A stretch of 64,000 bases of DNA, from contig NZ_KB889967.1 of the NCBI RefSeq assembly GCF_000372885.1, positions 2,042,655 to 2,106,654 on the forward strand. Reading direction: 5' to 3'. The position numbers and the translations under genes were made by a program. Below, piece by piece: positions 13,713 through 22,946 of this stretch. Positions within the stretch are counted from its first letter, which is position 1. Every line of letters starts with the position of its first letter. The notes under the pieces are model-generated. The model was not told the DNA's origin. It did not search any database and worked only from the letters and a program-made list of their open reading frames with translations. This DNA is from Methyloversatilis thermotolerans. Its GTDB lineage: Bacteria > Pseudomonadota > Gammaproteobacteria > Burkholderiales > Rhodocyclaceae.

Positions 13713-14624
13713 TCAGTCATCCAGCGCCACGGCCGCGACGACGACATTGCCGCAACCGCGATATTCCAGCCGTCCGAAGCACAGTCGCCGCGCCATGGCG
13801 ATGCCTCGACCATTCGGATCGAAGGCACGCGATGGATCGAAATCCAGGTAGCGCTCGAAATCGAAGCCCTCACCCTGATCGCACACCGTGTAGCGCAGTT
13901 CGCGCACATCGCGTTCGACCACCAGCCGCGCGCGCCGGCCCGCATACGGCGGAGTGCACAACCTGCGCTCGACCTCGCGCTCCCAGCCATCTTCCAGCTT
14001 GAGGCGCGACTTTTCCGCGTAGCTGATGCCGAGATTGCCATGCTCCACGGCGTTGATGAGCAACTCGCTCAAGCCCATCACCACATTCTCCGGTTCGGGT
14101 GCAACCAGTGAAGCCAGCGACGCAAGGTCGTTCGCCTGTTGCAGCGTGGAGAACTCGAATTCGGCCCGGATCACGCTGCACAGCGCCTGACGCAGACCAT
14201 ACACACGCAACTGCACGTCCCGCGTGCGACGCACGTCTTCGAGCGCCGACTTGATGATGGCGAGCAGGGCATCCGGCTCGTAAGGTTTGGTCAGGTAGTA
14301 GCGGACGCCCGCCTCAAGACCTTCCCTCACCTGATCCGGGGTGGCGGCCGCCGTCTGCATGATGACCGGCAATCCGCTCAGATGCGGCACACGATGCATG
14401 CGCCGGATCACTTCCATGCCATCGAGTCGCGGCATCATGCGGTCCAGCACCAGCAGATCGAACTTGCTGGCCGGATTCTCGAGCAGCCGCCATGCCTCCT
14501 CGCCGTCATGCGCAAGCGTCAGTTCGTAGCCCTGACCGTCCAGATATTCGACGATGATTTCCAGATTGAGCGGCTCATCATCGACAACGAGCAGTCGGAC
14601 TGGAGTTGACTGGCCTGAGGGCAT
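13713..14624 (-). CDS. response regulator with anti-sigma kinase-like ATPase domain
   Basis: 303 residues. A receiver domain (RLLVVDDEPLNLEI, DLLVLDRMMPRLDGM, YYLTKPYEPD) and a linker are followed by an HATPase_c_2/RsbW-like domain (ELLINAVEHGNLGISY N-box, VCDQGEGFDFERYL and NGRGIAMARRL G-boxes). It has no H-box, so it is not a histidine kinase. It likely phosphorylates or sequesters a partner that the PP2C-type regulator next door dephosphorylates. The stop at 13713 precedes that gene closely on the same strand, indicating an operon. The ATG at 14624 follows an AGGTGA site. Confidence 0.8.
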   Translation of the reverse strand: MPSGQSTPVRLLVVDDEPLNLEIIVEYLDGQGYELTLAHDGEEAWRLLENPASKFDLLVLDRMMPRLDGMEVIRRMHRVPHLSGLPVIMQTAAATPDQVREGLEAGVRYYLTKPYEPDALLAIIKSALEDVRRTRDVQLRVYGLRQALCSVIRAEFEFSTLQQANDLASLASLVAPEPENVVMGLSELLINAVEHGNLGISYAEKSRLKLEDGWEREVERRLCTPPYAGRRARLVVERDVRELRYTVCDQGEGFDFERYLDFDPSRAFDPNGRGIAMARRLCFGRLEYRGCGNVVVAAVALDD

Positions 14625-14746
14625 GAAGGGGGTCACCTCGCGCGGGGCTGCCTGAATGTGGAAAAACCGGTGGCCGGCAGAGCTTGTCCTGCTCTGGCTC
14701 AGCTAACGGCGCGGCAGCCACCCGGCTTGAGCGCGCCAGTTCCGGC

Positions 14747-15139
14747 TCAGGGCGCGGTGAGCGCAGCGAGCGCCACGTCGGCCATCGCTTCCTGCACGCG
14801 TACGTCCTCGCCGACCGCGGTCGCCAGTTCGACGAGCAGATGCGGATGCCGGCGCCTGACCGCTTCGATCTGTTCCGGCAGGTCGCGGCGCACATGCCCG
14901 CTCTGCGCGATGAACATCGGCACCACGACAATCCGTCGCACCCCCGCCTCCGCGAGCGCGGCGCAGGCCGGCTCGAGGCCGGGTTCGAGGAACTCGAGAA
15001 ATGCCAGTTCCACGCGAGGGCTGCCCGGACGCGCCGCAATACGTGCCGCGACCTCGCGCAGCGGGCGCGCCCATTCGGGATCGCGCGAACCATGTCCGAA
15101 CAGTATCAGTGCCTGATCCAAAGCAAGTGCTCCCGGCAT
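14747..15139 (-). CDS. cbiX: CbiX/SirB-type sirohydrochlorin chelatase
   Basis: 130-residue short CbiX-like protein with the N-terminal LILFGHGSRDPEW metal-binding His motif, then VELAFLEFLEPGL and VVVPMFIAQSGHVRRDLPE, the second conserved His. This is the length of single-domain CbiX-S/SirB, which insert cobalt or iron into sirohydrochlorin for cobalamin or siroheme synthesis. The ATG at 15139 is preferred over an upstream extension. It is transcribed divergently from the LuxR-type regulator 68 bases away. Which metal it inserts cannot be told. Siroheme use would be notable because the nitrate locus nearby lacks a siroheme nitrite reductase. Confidence 0.85.
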   Translation of the reverse strand: MPGALALDQALILFGHGSRDPEWARPLREVAARIAARPGSPRVELAFLEFLEPGLEPACAALAEAGVRRIVVVPMFIAQSGHVRRDLPEQIEAVRRRHPHLLVELATAVGEDVRVQEAMADVALAALTAP

Positions 15140-15207
15140 GCGCCTGCATCCGCGCGTGCCATCGAAGATAGAATCCCGGGCGTATCCCATCAGCAGGATC
15201 GCCCGCC

Positions 15208-15867
15208 ATGCAGGTAATGATCGTCGAAGACCAGCCGCTCGTGGTCGAGGGCTTGCGCAGCGTCTTGACCGAAATCGACAACAACCCCGACATCCGCTGC
15301 GCGATGCTGGCGGCGCGCGCGCTGGCCATGCTGCGCGCCGGACTGCGCCCCGACATCGTCATGCTCGACCTCAATCTTCCGGATGCCGAGGGCACCTCGC
15401 TGCTCGGTCAGTTGCGCGAGGAATTCCCCGACGTGCCCGTGGTGGTCATTTCCGCCCAGGATGACAGACAGACCATCACAACCGCCATCGACCAGGGTGC
15501 GATGGGCTTCATTTCGAAAAGTTCGACCACTGCCATCCTGATCAGTGCCCTGCAACTGGTGCTCAAGGGCGGCATCTACGTGCCGCACCAGGTGCTCGAG
15601 GATGGCGGCCCCGGACTGGCCGGACACCCGACGATACAGGATCCGGCCGACATCGGTCTGACGCCGCGCCAGATCGAGGTGCTCACGCTGATGATCGAGG
15701 GCATGCCGAACAAGCTCATTTGCCGTGAACTGGGCATTTCCGATGGCACCGCCAAGACGCACATTTCCACCATATTGCGTCTGCTCGGCGTGAAGAACCG
15801 CACCCAGGCCGTGTTCGCCCTGTCGCAGATGGGTGTGCGCCTGCCCGGCCGCACTGCGCGCCGCTGA
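15208..15867 (+). CDS. NarL/LuxR-family response regulator
   Basis: 219-residue regulator. The receiver domain (MQVMIVEDQPLVVEGL, DIVMLDLNLPDAEG, GFISKSS) is followed by a LuxR-type helix-turn-helix (LTPRQIEVLTLMIEGMPNKLICRELGISDGTAKTHIS, residues about 152-190). It ends 17 bases before the end of the convergent hybrid kinase gene, which is its probable partner given the lack of any other kinase close by. Confidence 0.9.
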   Translation: MQVMIVEDQPLVVEGLRSVLTEIDNNPDIRCAMLAARALAMLRAGLRPDIVMLDLNLPDAEGTSLLGQLREEFPDVPVVVISAQDDRQTITTAIDQGAMGFISKSSTTAILISALQLVLKGGIYVPHQVLEDGGPGLAGHPTIQDPADIGLTPRQIEVLTLMIEGMPNKLICRELGISDGTAKTHISTILRLLGVKNRTQAVFALSQMGVRLPGRTARR

Positions 15868-15883
15868 CTTTGGCCGCGCAGCG

Positions 15884-17827
15884 TCAGAACGGGGGGTCTG
15901 CGGCATCCAGCAGGCTGCCCACCACCGCATCCAGCACCACCGGCCGCACGGGCTTCGCGACCAGCGGAATGCCGTGCGTCTCGAGCTTGATTTCAAGCTC
16001 CCGGGTCGCCGCCAGTCCGGTCATGATGATTGCCGGCAGGTGCTCGCCGAACTCGCGTCTGAGCGAGTGCACCGCCGCCAGACCGTCATTGCCGTCGCCG
16101 AGCTGATAGTCGCTCAGGATGAACGCGGGCGCGCCGGCCTGGCGCAACTGGCGCAGCACGAAGTCCGGCGACTCGCCGGACACGACATCGATGCCCAGTT
16201 GCTGCAACAGGCCGCGCAACGAATGCAGCAGTGCGGCGTCATCGTCGATCAGCGCCACCCGCCGCCCACGCAGTCGTTGCAGCCCCGGCAACTCGTCCTG
16301 TACCGGGGCCACTTCCGGTGCCCGGGCGCGTGGAACGCCGACGCTGAACGTCGATCCCACACCGGGACGCGAGCGGACCGCAAGCGGATGACCGAGCAGC
16401 GCACACAGTCGCTTCACGATGGCCAGCCCCAGTCCCATGCCGCGGCCCGCCGCACCCGTATCCACACCCGGCAGGCGCACGAATTCCTCGAACACATCGT
16501 TGATCCGGTCCGACGGAATGCCCTGACCGCTGTCGCGCACCTCGATGAGCACGCGATCGACGGCGATGCGGCGGGCGCCCACCAGCACGGTGCCACGCAC
16601 CGTGTAGCGCAGCGCATTGGACACCAGGTTGGCCAGCACGCGCTCGAGCAACAGAGGATCCGACCGGCACCACGCCGATGTCGGATGGAAGGCGAGCCTC
16701 AGGCCCTTTTCCGCCGCTTGCCCTTCGAAAGTCAGACGCAGGCTGTCGAACAGGCGGCCGAGAGGAAAATCCGCGATACGCGGCTGGGTCGCACCGCTTT
16801 CCAGGCGGGCCACGTCCAGCAGCACATCGCGCATGTTCTCGAGCTTCAGGGAAGACCGTTCGAGCCGAGTCAGCAGACCGGCGCTTTCATCGTCTTGCAG
16901 CCTGAGCTTCAAGGTGCGGATATCCAGTCCCATGGCCATCAATGGCTGGCTCAGGTCATGCAGCAGCGCATCGACGAACTGCGTCTTGGCGCGACTGGCC
17001 TGCTCCGCTCTTTCTTTCTGCGCCTGCAGTTCGGCGGTCGCCACCTGCACACGCTGTTCGAGTTCGGCGCGCGCGCCACTGAGCGTGACCGCCATGCGGT
17101 TGATGCCATCCTCCAGCCCCTGCAGGATGCCGCGTGCGCCGGTGCGTGCCCTGGCCGAGAAATCGCCCTGCTCGATGCGGCGCACCGTGTCGGCGAGCTG
17201 TCTTATCGGCGACGTGACCCCATCGGACAGCAATCGCGCCAGTACGGCTGCCAGCACGAGGCCACCCAGCGTGATGAAGGCCGCGCTGAGCACCAGTTGC
17301 CGGCGCGCCCGCACCGTTTCCAGGCGCGACATCTGCAACAGCACGAGACCCAGCCGGGTTGGACCGGCACCGGCCGTATCGTCGTCGAGCAGCAGGTCCG
17401 GCGCCACCTGCGCGCTGAGGACCGGCGCAGCGAACAGGTAATGAGTCTCGGAGCTGCCGACCAGCGCCGGGCCGGTCAATGCATCCAGCCCTGCAGTCGC
17501 CGTCGTGTCGACGCGACCCGCCCGCGCAAGCACGACGCGATCGCCATCCATCACGAGCAGGCCATCGACATCGCGCTCGCGCAACGCAGCATCGGCCAGC
17601 GACTGGAGGATGTCTATGCTGCCGGCGAAAAGACCGTACTCGGAGGCCGGCGCCAGACTGGCCACCAGCAGCATCGCGCGCTCGACCAGCGAGCGCTCGA
17701 TGTCGGCCATGCGGGTCGTGGTGAAATGCAGCGCGAGGGCGAAGGCAATGGCAACCGAAGGAAGGAAGGCCGCCAGCAGGACGCGGCTGCGAAACCCGAG
17801 TCGATTGAGCCCGAACCGGCTCGGCAC
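15884..17827 (-). CDS. hybrid sensor histidine kinase
   Basis: 647-residue kinase. It has two membrane segments (about 16-36 and 185-208) flanking a periplasmic sensory domain, then a HAMP domain and a coiled coil (AELEQRVQVATAELQAQKERAEQA). The HisKA H-box is atypical (LLHDLSQPLMAM). The HATPase has N-box LVSNALRYT, G1 DSGQGIP and G2 GMGLGLAI. A C-terminal receiver has the Asp in ILSDYQLGDGNDG. The GTG at 17827 has an excellent GGGGAG site; a longer open frame to 17896 lacks one. It starts 75 bases after the TonB receptor stop on the same strand, so it could sense the ligand that receptor imports; this is inference. Confidence 0.88.
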   Translation of the reverse strand: MPSRFGLNRLGFRSRVLLAAFLPSVAIAFALALHFTTTRMADIERSLVERAMLLVASLAPASEYGLFAGSIDILQSLADAALRERDVDGLLVMDGDRVVLARAGRVDTTATAGLDALTGPALVGSSETHYLFAAPVLSAQVAPDLLLDDDTAGAGPTRLGLVLLQMSRLETVRARRQLVLSAAFITLGGLVLAAVLARLLSDGVTSPIRQLADTVRRIEQGDFSARARTGARGILQGLEDGINRMAVTLSGARAELEQRVQVATAELQAQKERAEQASRAKTQFVDALLHDLSQPLMAMGLDIRTLKLRLQDDESAGLLTRLERSSLKLENMRDVLLDVARLESGATQPRIADFPLGRLFDSLRLTFEGQAAEKGLRLAFHPTSAWCRSDPLLLERVLANLVSNALRYTVRGTVLVGARRIAVDRVLIEVRDSGQGIPSDRINDVFEEFVRLPGVDTGAAGRGMGLGLAIVKRLCALLGHPLAVRSRPGVGSTFSVGVPRARAPEVAPVQDELPGLQRLRGRRVALIDDDAALLHSLRGLLQQLGIDVVSGESPDFVLRQLRQAGAPAFILSDYQLGDGNDGLAAVHSLRREFGEHLPAIIMTGLAATRELEIKLETHGIPLVAKPVRPVVLDAVVGSLLDAADPPF

Positions 17828-17902
17828 TGAAGTCTCCCCTGTGTATCCGGGGTAGTCCCCGCCCCGATCAGGCGAACATGATACGGGAATCGGCAAACAG
17901 CT

Positions 17903-20041
17903 TCAGAACCACACGCCCTTGAGTCCGAGCATGGTCTGGCGGGTCACCTCGTTTAACGGGATACGGCCGCGATTGTCGTTGAAGGTTTCGTAACGAGGGC
18001 CGATTCCGGTGGCTGCAAGAAATACTTCCCAGCGCATGCCGCCACTGACGAACGCCTTGGTGATCCGTGCATCGAGGGTGCGGTAATCGTCGACTTTCTC
18101 GCTGCCATTCAGGAAGTTGGCGGCACTCACTCCAAACAGGGTTGCAGCGACCGACCAGTTCGCCGGAAAACGCTCCAGCCAGGTCAGCGACCAGGAGGAA
18201 CCCGGCACCGTCGACTGGTAGCAGGTCTGCCCCGCCTCGCACGGGTGCACCGCACCTATATGTACAAGTGCGTGCGTCCACCAGATGTCCCGATCCGGAC
18301 CGCGCCATTTGTACTGGTACTCGATCCCCGAAATGGTGGCGCCCGGCCCCTCCGTATAGGTCCGTCCGGCGAACGGCCAGGTCGGCCTCGCGTCGTACTC
18401 CGTTTCGATGATCAGGTGATCGTACTTTTCGTGAAACAAGCGGATATCCAGCGTCGAGTGGCTGAACTGTGCGACATAACCGAGTTCGGTTGAATCAAGG
18501 CGCTCGGGATCAAGACCCGGCGTCCCGACGTTGGTCCTCCTGATCCGACCGCCAGGCAAAGGAAGCCGCGTGTCGATGAATCTGGAATCCCCGCGTTCCT
18601 CGATCAGCGCGGGTTGCCGGTAAGCCCGACTGAAACCCAGCTTGAACGCGTGGGCAGGATTCAGGTGGAATGTCGCGAACGCGCGGGGCGACATCAGCGG
18701 ACTGCTGCTCTGGAACCTCTCGATCATGTTGCCCAGATTGAATGTCCAGGTCTCTGAAGGACGCCACTCCACGTTTGCGGAAATGCGGCCAAGCACCTGG
18801 GATTCCCTGCCGGTGACATAGAACATCCGGTCAGATACCAAGGTATCCTGGCGATATTCCATACCCCACGCAATCCGCCAGTCCTCCGCAGGAACGAATT
18901 GATGCTGGAAGTCCAGGCTGCGACGTGTGGCTCGTCTGTTGTAGTCGATCGGCAGAAGTGGATAGGTTCCCGGTGGCGTACCGAGTCGCGGATTCGGATC
19001 ACCGAACCACTCCTCCTGGCCACGATCTTCGTTCTGGTAGAGGTTGATCGACCACTCGTTATCGGTTGCCAGCAAGCGGCGAAAGCGCAGATGGGCGAAC
19101 CAGTTGTCGCTACGTACAGACCGGAATCCATTCGCGTTGTCGATGTTTCCGGAAACGCCAAAGGGATAGCCGACCCCTCGCGAGCCGGAACTTTGCCCAG
19201 CCATCAGACTGAGTTCGTCCGAGTTGTTGAGCGCGAGGTCCACGCGCAGCGTAGACGCATTCAGTCGCGACGAATCGTAGCGTTGGCGAAAGCCATCATC
19301 GCCCATGGTCTGCGCGCTGAGCGACATGCTCAGCGGACCAAAATTGCGACGAAAACGCGCTGAGGCATCAGATAATCCATCGTTGCCTCCGGTGACCGAG
19401 ACACTGGCTGCAGGGCCATCGCTGCCTGTCCGGGTCACGATGTTCACTACGCCGGCAACCGCGTTCGAACCATAGGTCGCGGCATTGGAGCCGCGGACGA
19501 CCTCGATCCGTTCGATCTCTGCCATGGTGACCGGCAGTGCATCCCAGTCTACGTAGCCGTACAGGTAAGGTGAGTACACCGAACGGCCATCGATCAGCAC
19601 CAGCATGCGATTCGGATTCAACGTACCGAGGCCATGGTAGAACAAGGCCGGCGAATGCCCAGTGTCACTCATCATATTCATACCCGGCACCAGCCGCAGC
19701 AACTGTGGCAGTCGGCGGTAGCCCAGGCGTTCGATGTCCTCGCGCGTGAACAGGGTTACGGCACCGGGCGCATCGTCGATGCGCTGAGGCATGCGGGTCA
19801 TCGACAGAACGACCGGCAGTTCGTCGAGGAAAGGGGATTCCGGCGAGGCGTCCTCGGCGACTGCGGCAGAGGCAACGAGAATTCCGAGCAAGGGGGCAAT
19901 GCGGCCGAGCCGGCTCCGGCTACGGAGCGACCACAGGCACGGACATGCATCCAGGTCACGGGCTGGGGGGCGAACATGGGTCAACACGGCTGCTGCTCCT
20001 ACTGCTTTGTTCTGATTATTCCGAAACAACCTGCCCATCAT
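17903..20041 (-). CDS. TonB-dependent outer-membrane receptor
   Basis: About 712 residues. A long N-terminal leader with a hydrophobic stretch (GRIAPLLGILVASAAVAEDA) is followed by the plug domain (APGAVTLFTREDIERLGYRRLPQLLRLVPGM, GLGTLNPNRMLVLIDGRSVYSP, IERIEVVRGSNAATYGSNAVAGVVNIVT) and a beta-barrel ending in an aromatic residue (GLKGVWF). It resembles the vitamin B12/siderophore or colicin-receptor subfamily, but the ligand is not evident. My hand count over 18901-19080 gives about 58% GC against about 70% in flanking lut DNA. The start is uncertain among ATGs at 20041 and 20038 and earlier ones; none has a strong ribosome-binding site. Confidence 0.88.
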   Translation of the reverse strand: MMGRLFRNNQNKAVGAAAVLTHVRPPARDLDACPCLWSLRSRSRLGRIAPLLGILVASAAVAEDASPESPFLDELPVVLSMTRMPQRIDDAPGAVTLFTREDIERLGYRRLPQLLRLVPGMNMMSDTGHSPALFYHGLGTLNPNRMLVLIDGRSVYSPYLYGYVDWDALPVTMAEIERIEVVRGSNAATYGSNAVAGVVNIVTRTGSDGPAASVSVTGGNDGLSDASARFRRNFGPLSMSLSAQTMGDDGFRQRYDSSRLNASTLRVDLALNNSDELSLMAGQSSGSRGVGYPFGVSGNIDNANGFRSVRSDNWFAHLRFRRLLATDNEWSINLYQNEDRGQEEWFGDPNPRLGTPPGTYPLLPIDYNRRATRRSLDFQHQFVPAEDWRIAWGMEYRQDTLVSDRMFYVTGRESQVLGRISANVEWRPSETWTFNLGNMIERFQSSSPLMSPRAFATFHLNPAHAFKLGFSRAYRQPALIEERGDSRFIDTRLPLPGGRIRRTNVGTPGLDPERLDSTELGYVAQFSHSTLDIRLFHEKYDHLIIETEYDARPTWPFAGRTYTEGPGATISGIEYQYKWRGPDRDIWWTHALVHIGAVHPCEAGQTCYQSTVPGSSWSLTWLERFPANWSVAATLFGVSAANFLNGSEKVDDYRTLDARITKAFVSGGMRWEVFLAATGIGPRYETFNDNRGRIPLNEVTRQTMLGLKGVWF

Positions 20042-20119
20042 GACAACGCCAGATGACGGGAGTGAGCGCGCAAGCGCCCCGTGCAAGCATGGCAGCGCGG
20101 CCTGCAGCCTTGCCGACGG

Positions 20120-20764
20120 TCAGCCGACGATGATCAGGTGCACGCGGTAAGGACCGTGCGCGCCCAACACGATGGTCTGCTCGATATCGGCCGTGCGCGA
20201 CGGACCTGAAACCAGATTGACCGCGCGCGGCCAATGCCGCCACTCTGCCCTGGCGTGCGTCCACGCTGTTTCCATGTCCGGAACGATACACGTGCGGGGC
20301 ACGACTGCGATATGGGTATCCGGCAGCAGGCTGTTGACCGGCGGCATGTCCGCGCCAGATCTGAGCATCAAGGTGCCGGTTTCGGCGATGGCGCGGAAAC
20401 AGCCGGTCAAACCCACCGCATCGTGCGGACCGGCGGCGCCCGCACGCACCTCGCAGCCAGCGCCGCTCCAGTCCAGCCCGGCGAACGCAGGAGCGATCAC
20501 CAGTCGCGTGGTCAATCCTTGAGCGCGCAGCCAGCCGGCCACCTTCGCCGGAACCTCGTCCATCGTCGCGCAGCCATCCACCGTCGACAACATTGCGCGA
20601 GCTCGCCCGATGAAACGCTCCGGGTCGTCGCCGGGCGATGGACGCGGGCCACTGCGAGGTGTGTCGATCTCGTCGCGTATGCGCCTGCGTGCCTCCGCCA
20701 GTCCGCTTCCGGTGCGGCCAAGCTGGCGCCGCAGGCGACCCAGGATGTCGTCGCGCGTGCTCAT
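20120..20764 (-). CDS. lutC: lactate utilization protein C (LutC/YkgG)
   Basis: 214-residue LUD-domain protein, the third gene of an L-lactate oxidation operon. It has the LutC-type N-terminus (MSTRDDILGRLRRQLG) and LUD features (AIAETGTLMLRSG, LLPDTHIAVVPRTCIVPDMETAW, GPSRTADIEQTIVLGAHGP). Its ATG overlaps the lutB stop as ATGA, so translation is coupled. It forms the LutABC complex that oxidises L-lactate to pyruvate. Confidence 0.93.
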   Translation of the reverse strand: MSTRDDILGRLRRQLGRTGSGLAEARRRIRDEIDTPRSGPRPSPGDDPERFIGRARAMLSTVDGCATMDEVPAKVAGWLRAQGLTTRLVIAPAFAGLDWSGAGCEVRAGAAGPHDAVGLTGCFRAIAETGTLMLRSGADMPPVNSLLPDTHIAVVPRTCIVPDMETAWTHARAEWRHWPRAVNLVSGPSRTADIEQTIVLGAHGPYRVHLIIVG

Positions 20765-22176
20765 GCTCGCCCTTGCCTGCGCCGCGCGTAAAGATCGCGG
20801 AAAGTCGCACCGGCCGGCGCCGGAAAATCGCGCTGCGCGGTCCAGCCGGGCGCCAGGCCCATCACCTGAATGCGGTCGCGCCCATCGGCCAGCCAGCGCA
20901 GGTAACGCACCGCAATGCGCGCGCCCCACGCATACAGCGCGGGCCGCGCGGCGGCCCAGGCCCAGAGGCGGGTTGCCAGGCGCTCGCGCCATGGACGCAA
21001 GCCCTGCTCCATCTGCTTTTCCCGCAGGCGGCGCATCAGCTCGGGCAGCGGGATGGAGACCGGACAGACCACGCTGCACTGATTGCACAAGGTGGCCGCC
21101 TGCGGCAGATCCAGCGCCTTGTCCAGCCCCTGGTACAGCGGCGTCAGCACCGAGCCCATCGGCCCCGGATACACCCAGCCATAGGCGTGGCCGCCTATGG
21201 TCTGATACACCGGGCAATGGTTCATGCACGCGCCGCAGCGTATGCAGCGCAACATGTCCTCGAAGTCCGAACCAACCAGATCGGCGCGGCCGCCATCGAC
21301 CAGCACGAAATACATGTGCTCCGGACCATCCGGATCGCCCGCGTGGCGGGGCCCGGTCAGCAGCGACACATAATTGGTGATGGCCTGCCCGGTGGCCGAG
21401 CGCGGCAGGACGCGCAGCAGCGTGGACAGATCCTCGAGTGTCGGAATCACCTTCTCGATGCCGGTCAGCGCCACATGTACCCGGGGCAGCGTGGTGCACA
21501 GCCGGCCATTGCCCTCGTTGGTGACGATGGCCACCGAACCGGTCTCCGCGATCAGGAAATTGCCGCCCGACAGCCCCATGTCGGCACCCAGGAACTGCGG
21601 CCGAAGCACTGCACGCGCCTCGTGCGTGAGCGCCTCGATATCGGTTTTCGGCGCAGTGCCATGCACGCGCGCGAACAGTGCCGACACCTGTTCCTTCGAC
21701 TTGTGGATCACCGGCATGATGATGTGCGACGGTGGCTCGTTATCGTTGATCTGCAGGATGTACTCCCCCAGATCGGTCTCCACCGGCCGTATGTCCGCCG
21801 CCTCGAGCGCGGCATTCAATCCGGCTTCTTCGGACACCATGGATTTCGACTTCACCACCGTGCGCACACCATGCCGCCGCGCGATGTCGATGATGAGTTC
21901 GCACGCGTGTTCGCCATCACGCGCCCACAAGACGGTGGCACCGCTTTCCGTCGCCTTGGCCTCGAAGGCCTCGAGCCAGAGGTCGAGGTCGCGCAGCACG
22001 CGGGCGCGGATTTCGGTTGCGCGCGCACGCACGGCGTCGAAATCCGGGAAGGCGGCAACGGCGGCCGCACGCGAAGCGGCATTGCGTCCGCGCGTGCGCT
22101 TCAGATTGTGCTGAAGTTCGGCGTCATCCAGCCTCTGGCGGACGCGATCGACGAAATGCATGGAGCGGATTTCCAT
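20761..22176 (-). CDS. lutB: lactate utilization iron-sulphur protein B (LutB/LldF)
   Basis: 471-residue protein with an N-terminal LUD domain (SKSMVSEEAGLNAALEA, DIRPVETDLGEYILQI, NEPPSHIIMP), two C-terminal 4Fe-4S motifs (CIRCGACMNHCPVY and CNQCSVVCPVSIPL), and a DUF3390-like tail. The length matches LutB. It lies 10 bases after lutA and overlaps lutC by 4 bases. It is the electron-transfer subunit of the LutABC lactate-oxidising complex. Confidence 0.93.
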   Translation of the reverse strand: MEIRSMHFVDRVRQRLDDAELQHNLKRTRGRNAASRAAAVAAFPDFDAVRARATEIRARVLRDLDLWLEAFEAKATESGATVLWARDGEHACELIIDIARRHGVRTVVKSKSMVSEEAGLNAALEAADIRPVETDLGEYILQINDNEPPSHIIMPVIHKSKEQVSALFARVHGTAPKTDIEALTHEARAVLRPQFLGADMGLSGGNFLIAETGSVAIVTNEGNGRLCTTLPRVHVALTGIEKVIPTLEDLSTLLRVLPRSATGQAITNYVSLLTGPRHAGDPDGPEHMYFVLVDGGRADLVGSDFEDMLRCIRCGACMNHCPVYQTIGGHAYGWVYPGPMGSVLTPLYQGLDKALDLPQAATLCNQCSVVCPVSIPLPELMRRLREKQMEQGLRPWRERLATRLWAWAAARPALYAWGARIAVRYLRWLADGRDRIQVMGLAPGWTAQRDFPAPAGATFRDLYARRRQGRA

Positions 22177-22186
22177 GGTCGCACCG

Positions 22187-22942
22187 TCACACGTCGCGCC
22201 CGGCGAGCAGCTCGGCGATATGGATCACTTCGGTGAATTCATCGCCACTGCGGCGCAGGCGGCCTTCGATGTTCATCATGCAACCGAGGTCGCCGAGCGC
22301 CACCGCGTAGGCGCCGGAAGAACGGATCGCCTCGCACTTGCGCTGCACGATGGCGCCGGACACATCCGGGTACTTGACCGCGAACAGTCCGCCGAAACCG
22401 CAGCACTCCTCGCAGTCGCGCATTTCGATCAGGCGCGCGCCGGGCAAGTGTCCGATCAGGCGGCGTGGCTGCTGCTTCACGCCCATTTCGCGCAGACCGG
22501 AACAGCAATCGTGATAGGTGACCGAACCGTCGAAACGCGCTGGCAACTCGGTCAGGCCGGCGACGTCGACCAGGAACTGCGTCAGTTCGAATGTCTTCGC
22601 GGCAAGCGCCTGCGCGCGCGGCGCCCATTCGGCATCGTCGGCCAGCAGTTCCGGATAGTGCATGCGCACGGTAGCGCTGCAGGAACCGGAGGGCGCAACG
22701 ATGAAGGCGTAGGACTCGAATTGCTCGATGAACCGGCGAGCCAGCGTCTGCGCGGCCCGCCGGTCACCCGAGTTGTAGGCGGGCTGGCCGCAGCAGGTCT
22801 GCGCCGCGGGCACCCGCACCGCATAGCCGGCCGATTCGATCAGGCGGATCGCCGCGAAACCGATGGAGGGGCGCATCAGATCGACCAGGCAGGTGACGAA
22901 CAGCGCCACCTCTGCGCGGACACCGGACGCGCCCGGATTCAT
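22187..22942 (-). CDS. lutA: lactate utilization protein A (LutA/LldE), CCG-domain
   Basis: 251-residue protein with two cysteine-rich CCG domains (QTCCGQPAYNSGD and DCEECCGFGGLFAVKYPDVSG), plus VALFVTCLVDLMRP at the N-terminus, typical of LutA/LldE and heterodisulphide reductase-like subunits. The ATG at 22942 was chosen because an upstream extension runs into the neighbouring pbpG gene end. It is the first gene of lutABC. Confidence 0.92.
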   Translation of the reverse strand: MNPGASGVRAEVALFVTCLVDLMRPSIGFAAIRLIESAGYAVRVPAAQTCCGQPAYNSGDRRAAQTLARRFIEQFESYAFIVAPSGSCSATVRMHYPELLADDAEWAPRAQALAAKTFELTQFLVDVAGLTELPARFDGSVTYHDCCSGLREMGVKQQPRRLIGHLPGARLIEMRDCEECCGFGGLFAVKYPDVSGAIVQRKCEAIRSSGAYAVALGDLGCMMNIEGRLRRSGDEFTEVIHIAELLAGRDV

Positions 22943-22946
22943 CGCA

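Noticed and set aside
15833-17830. Plus-strand open frame of 665 codons
   Set aside because: Antisense to the hybrid kinase; composition typical of a GC-rich shadow.
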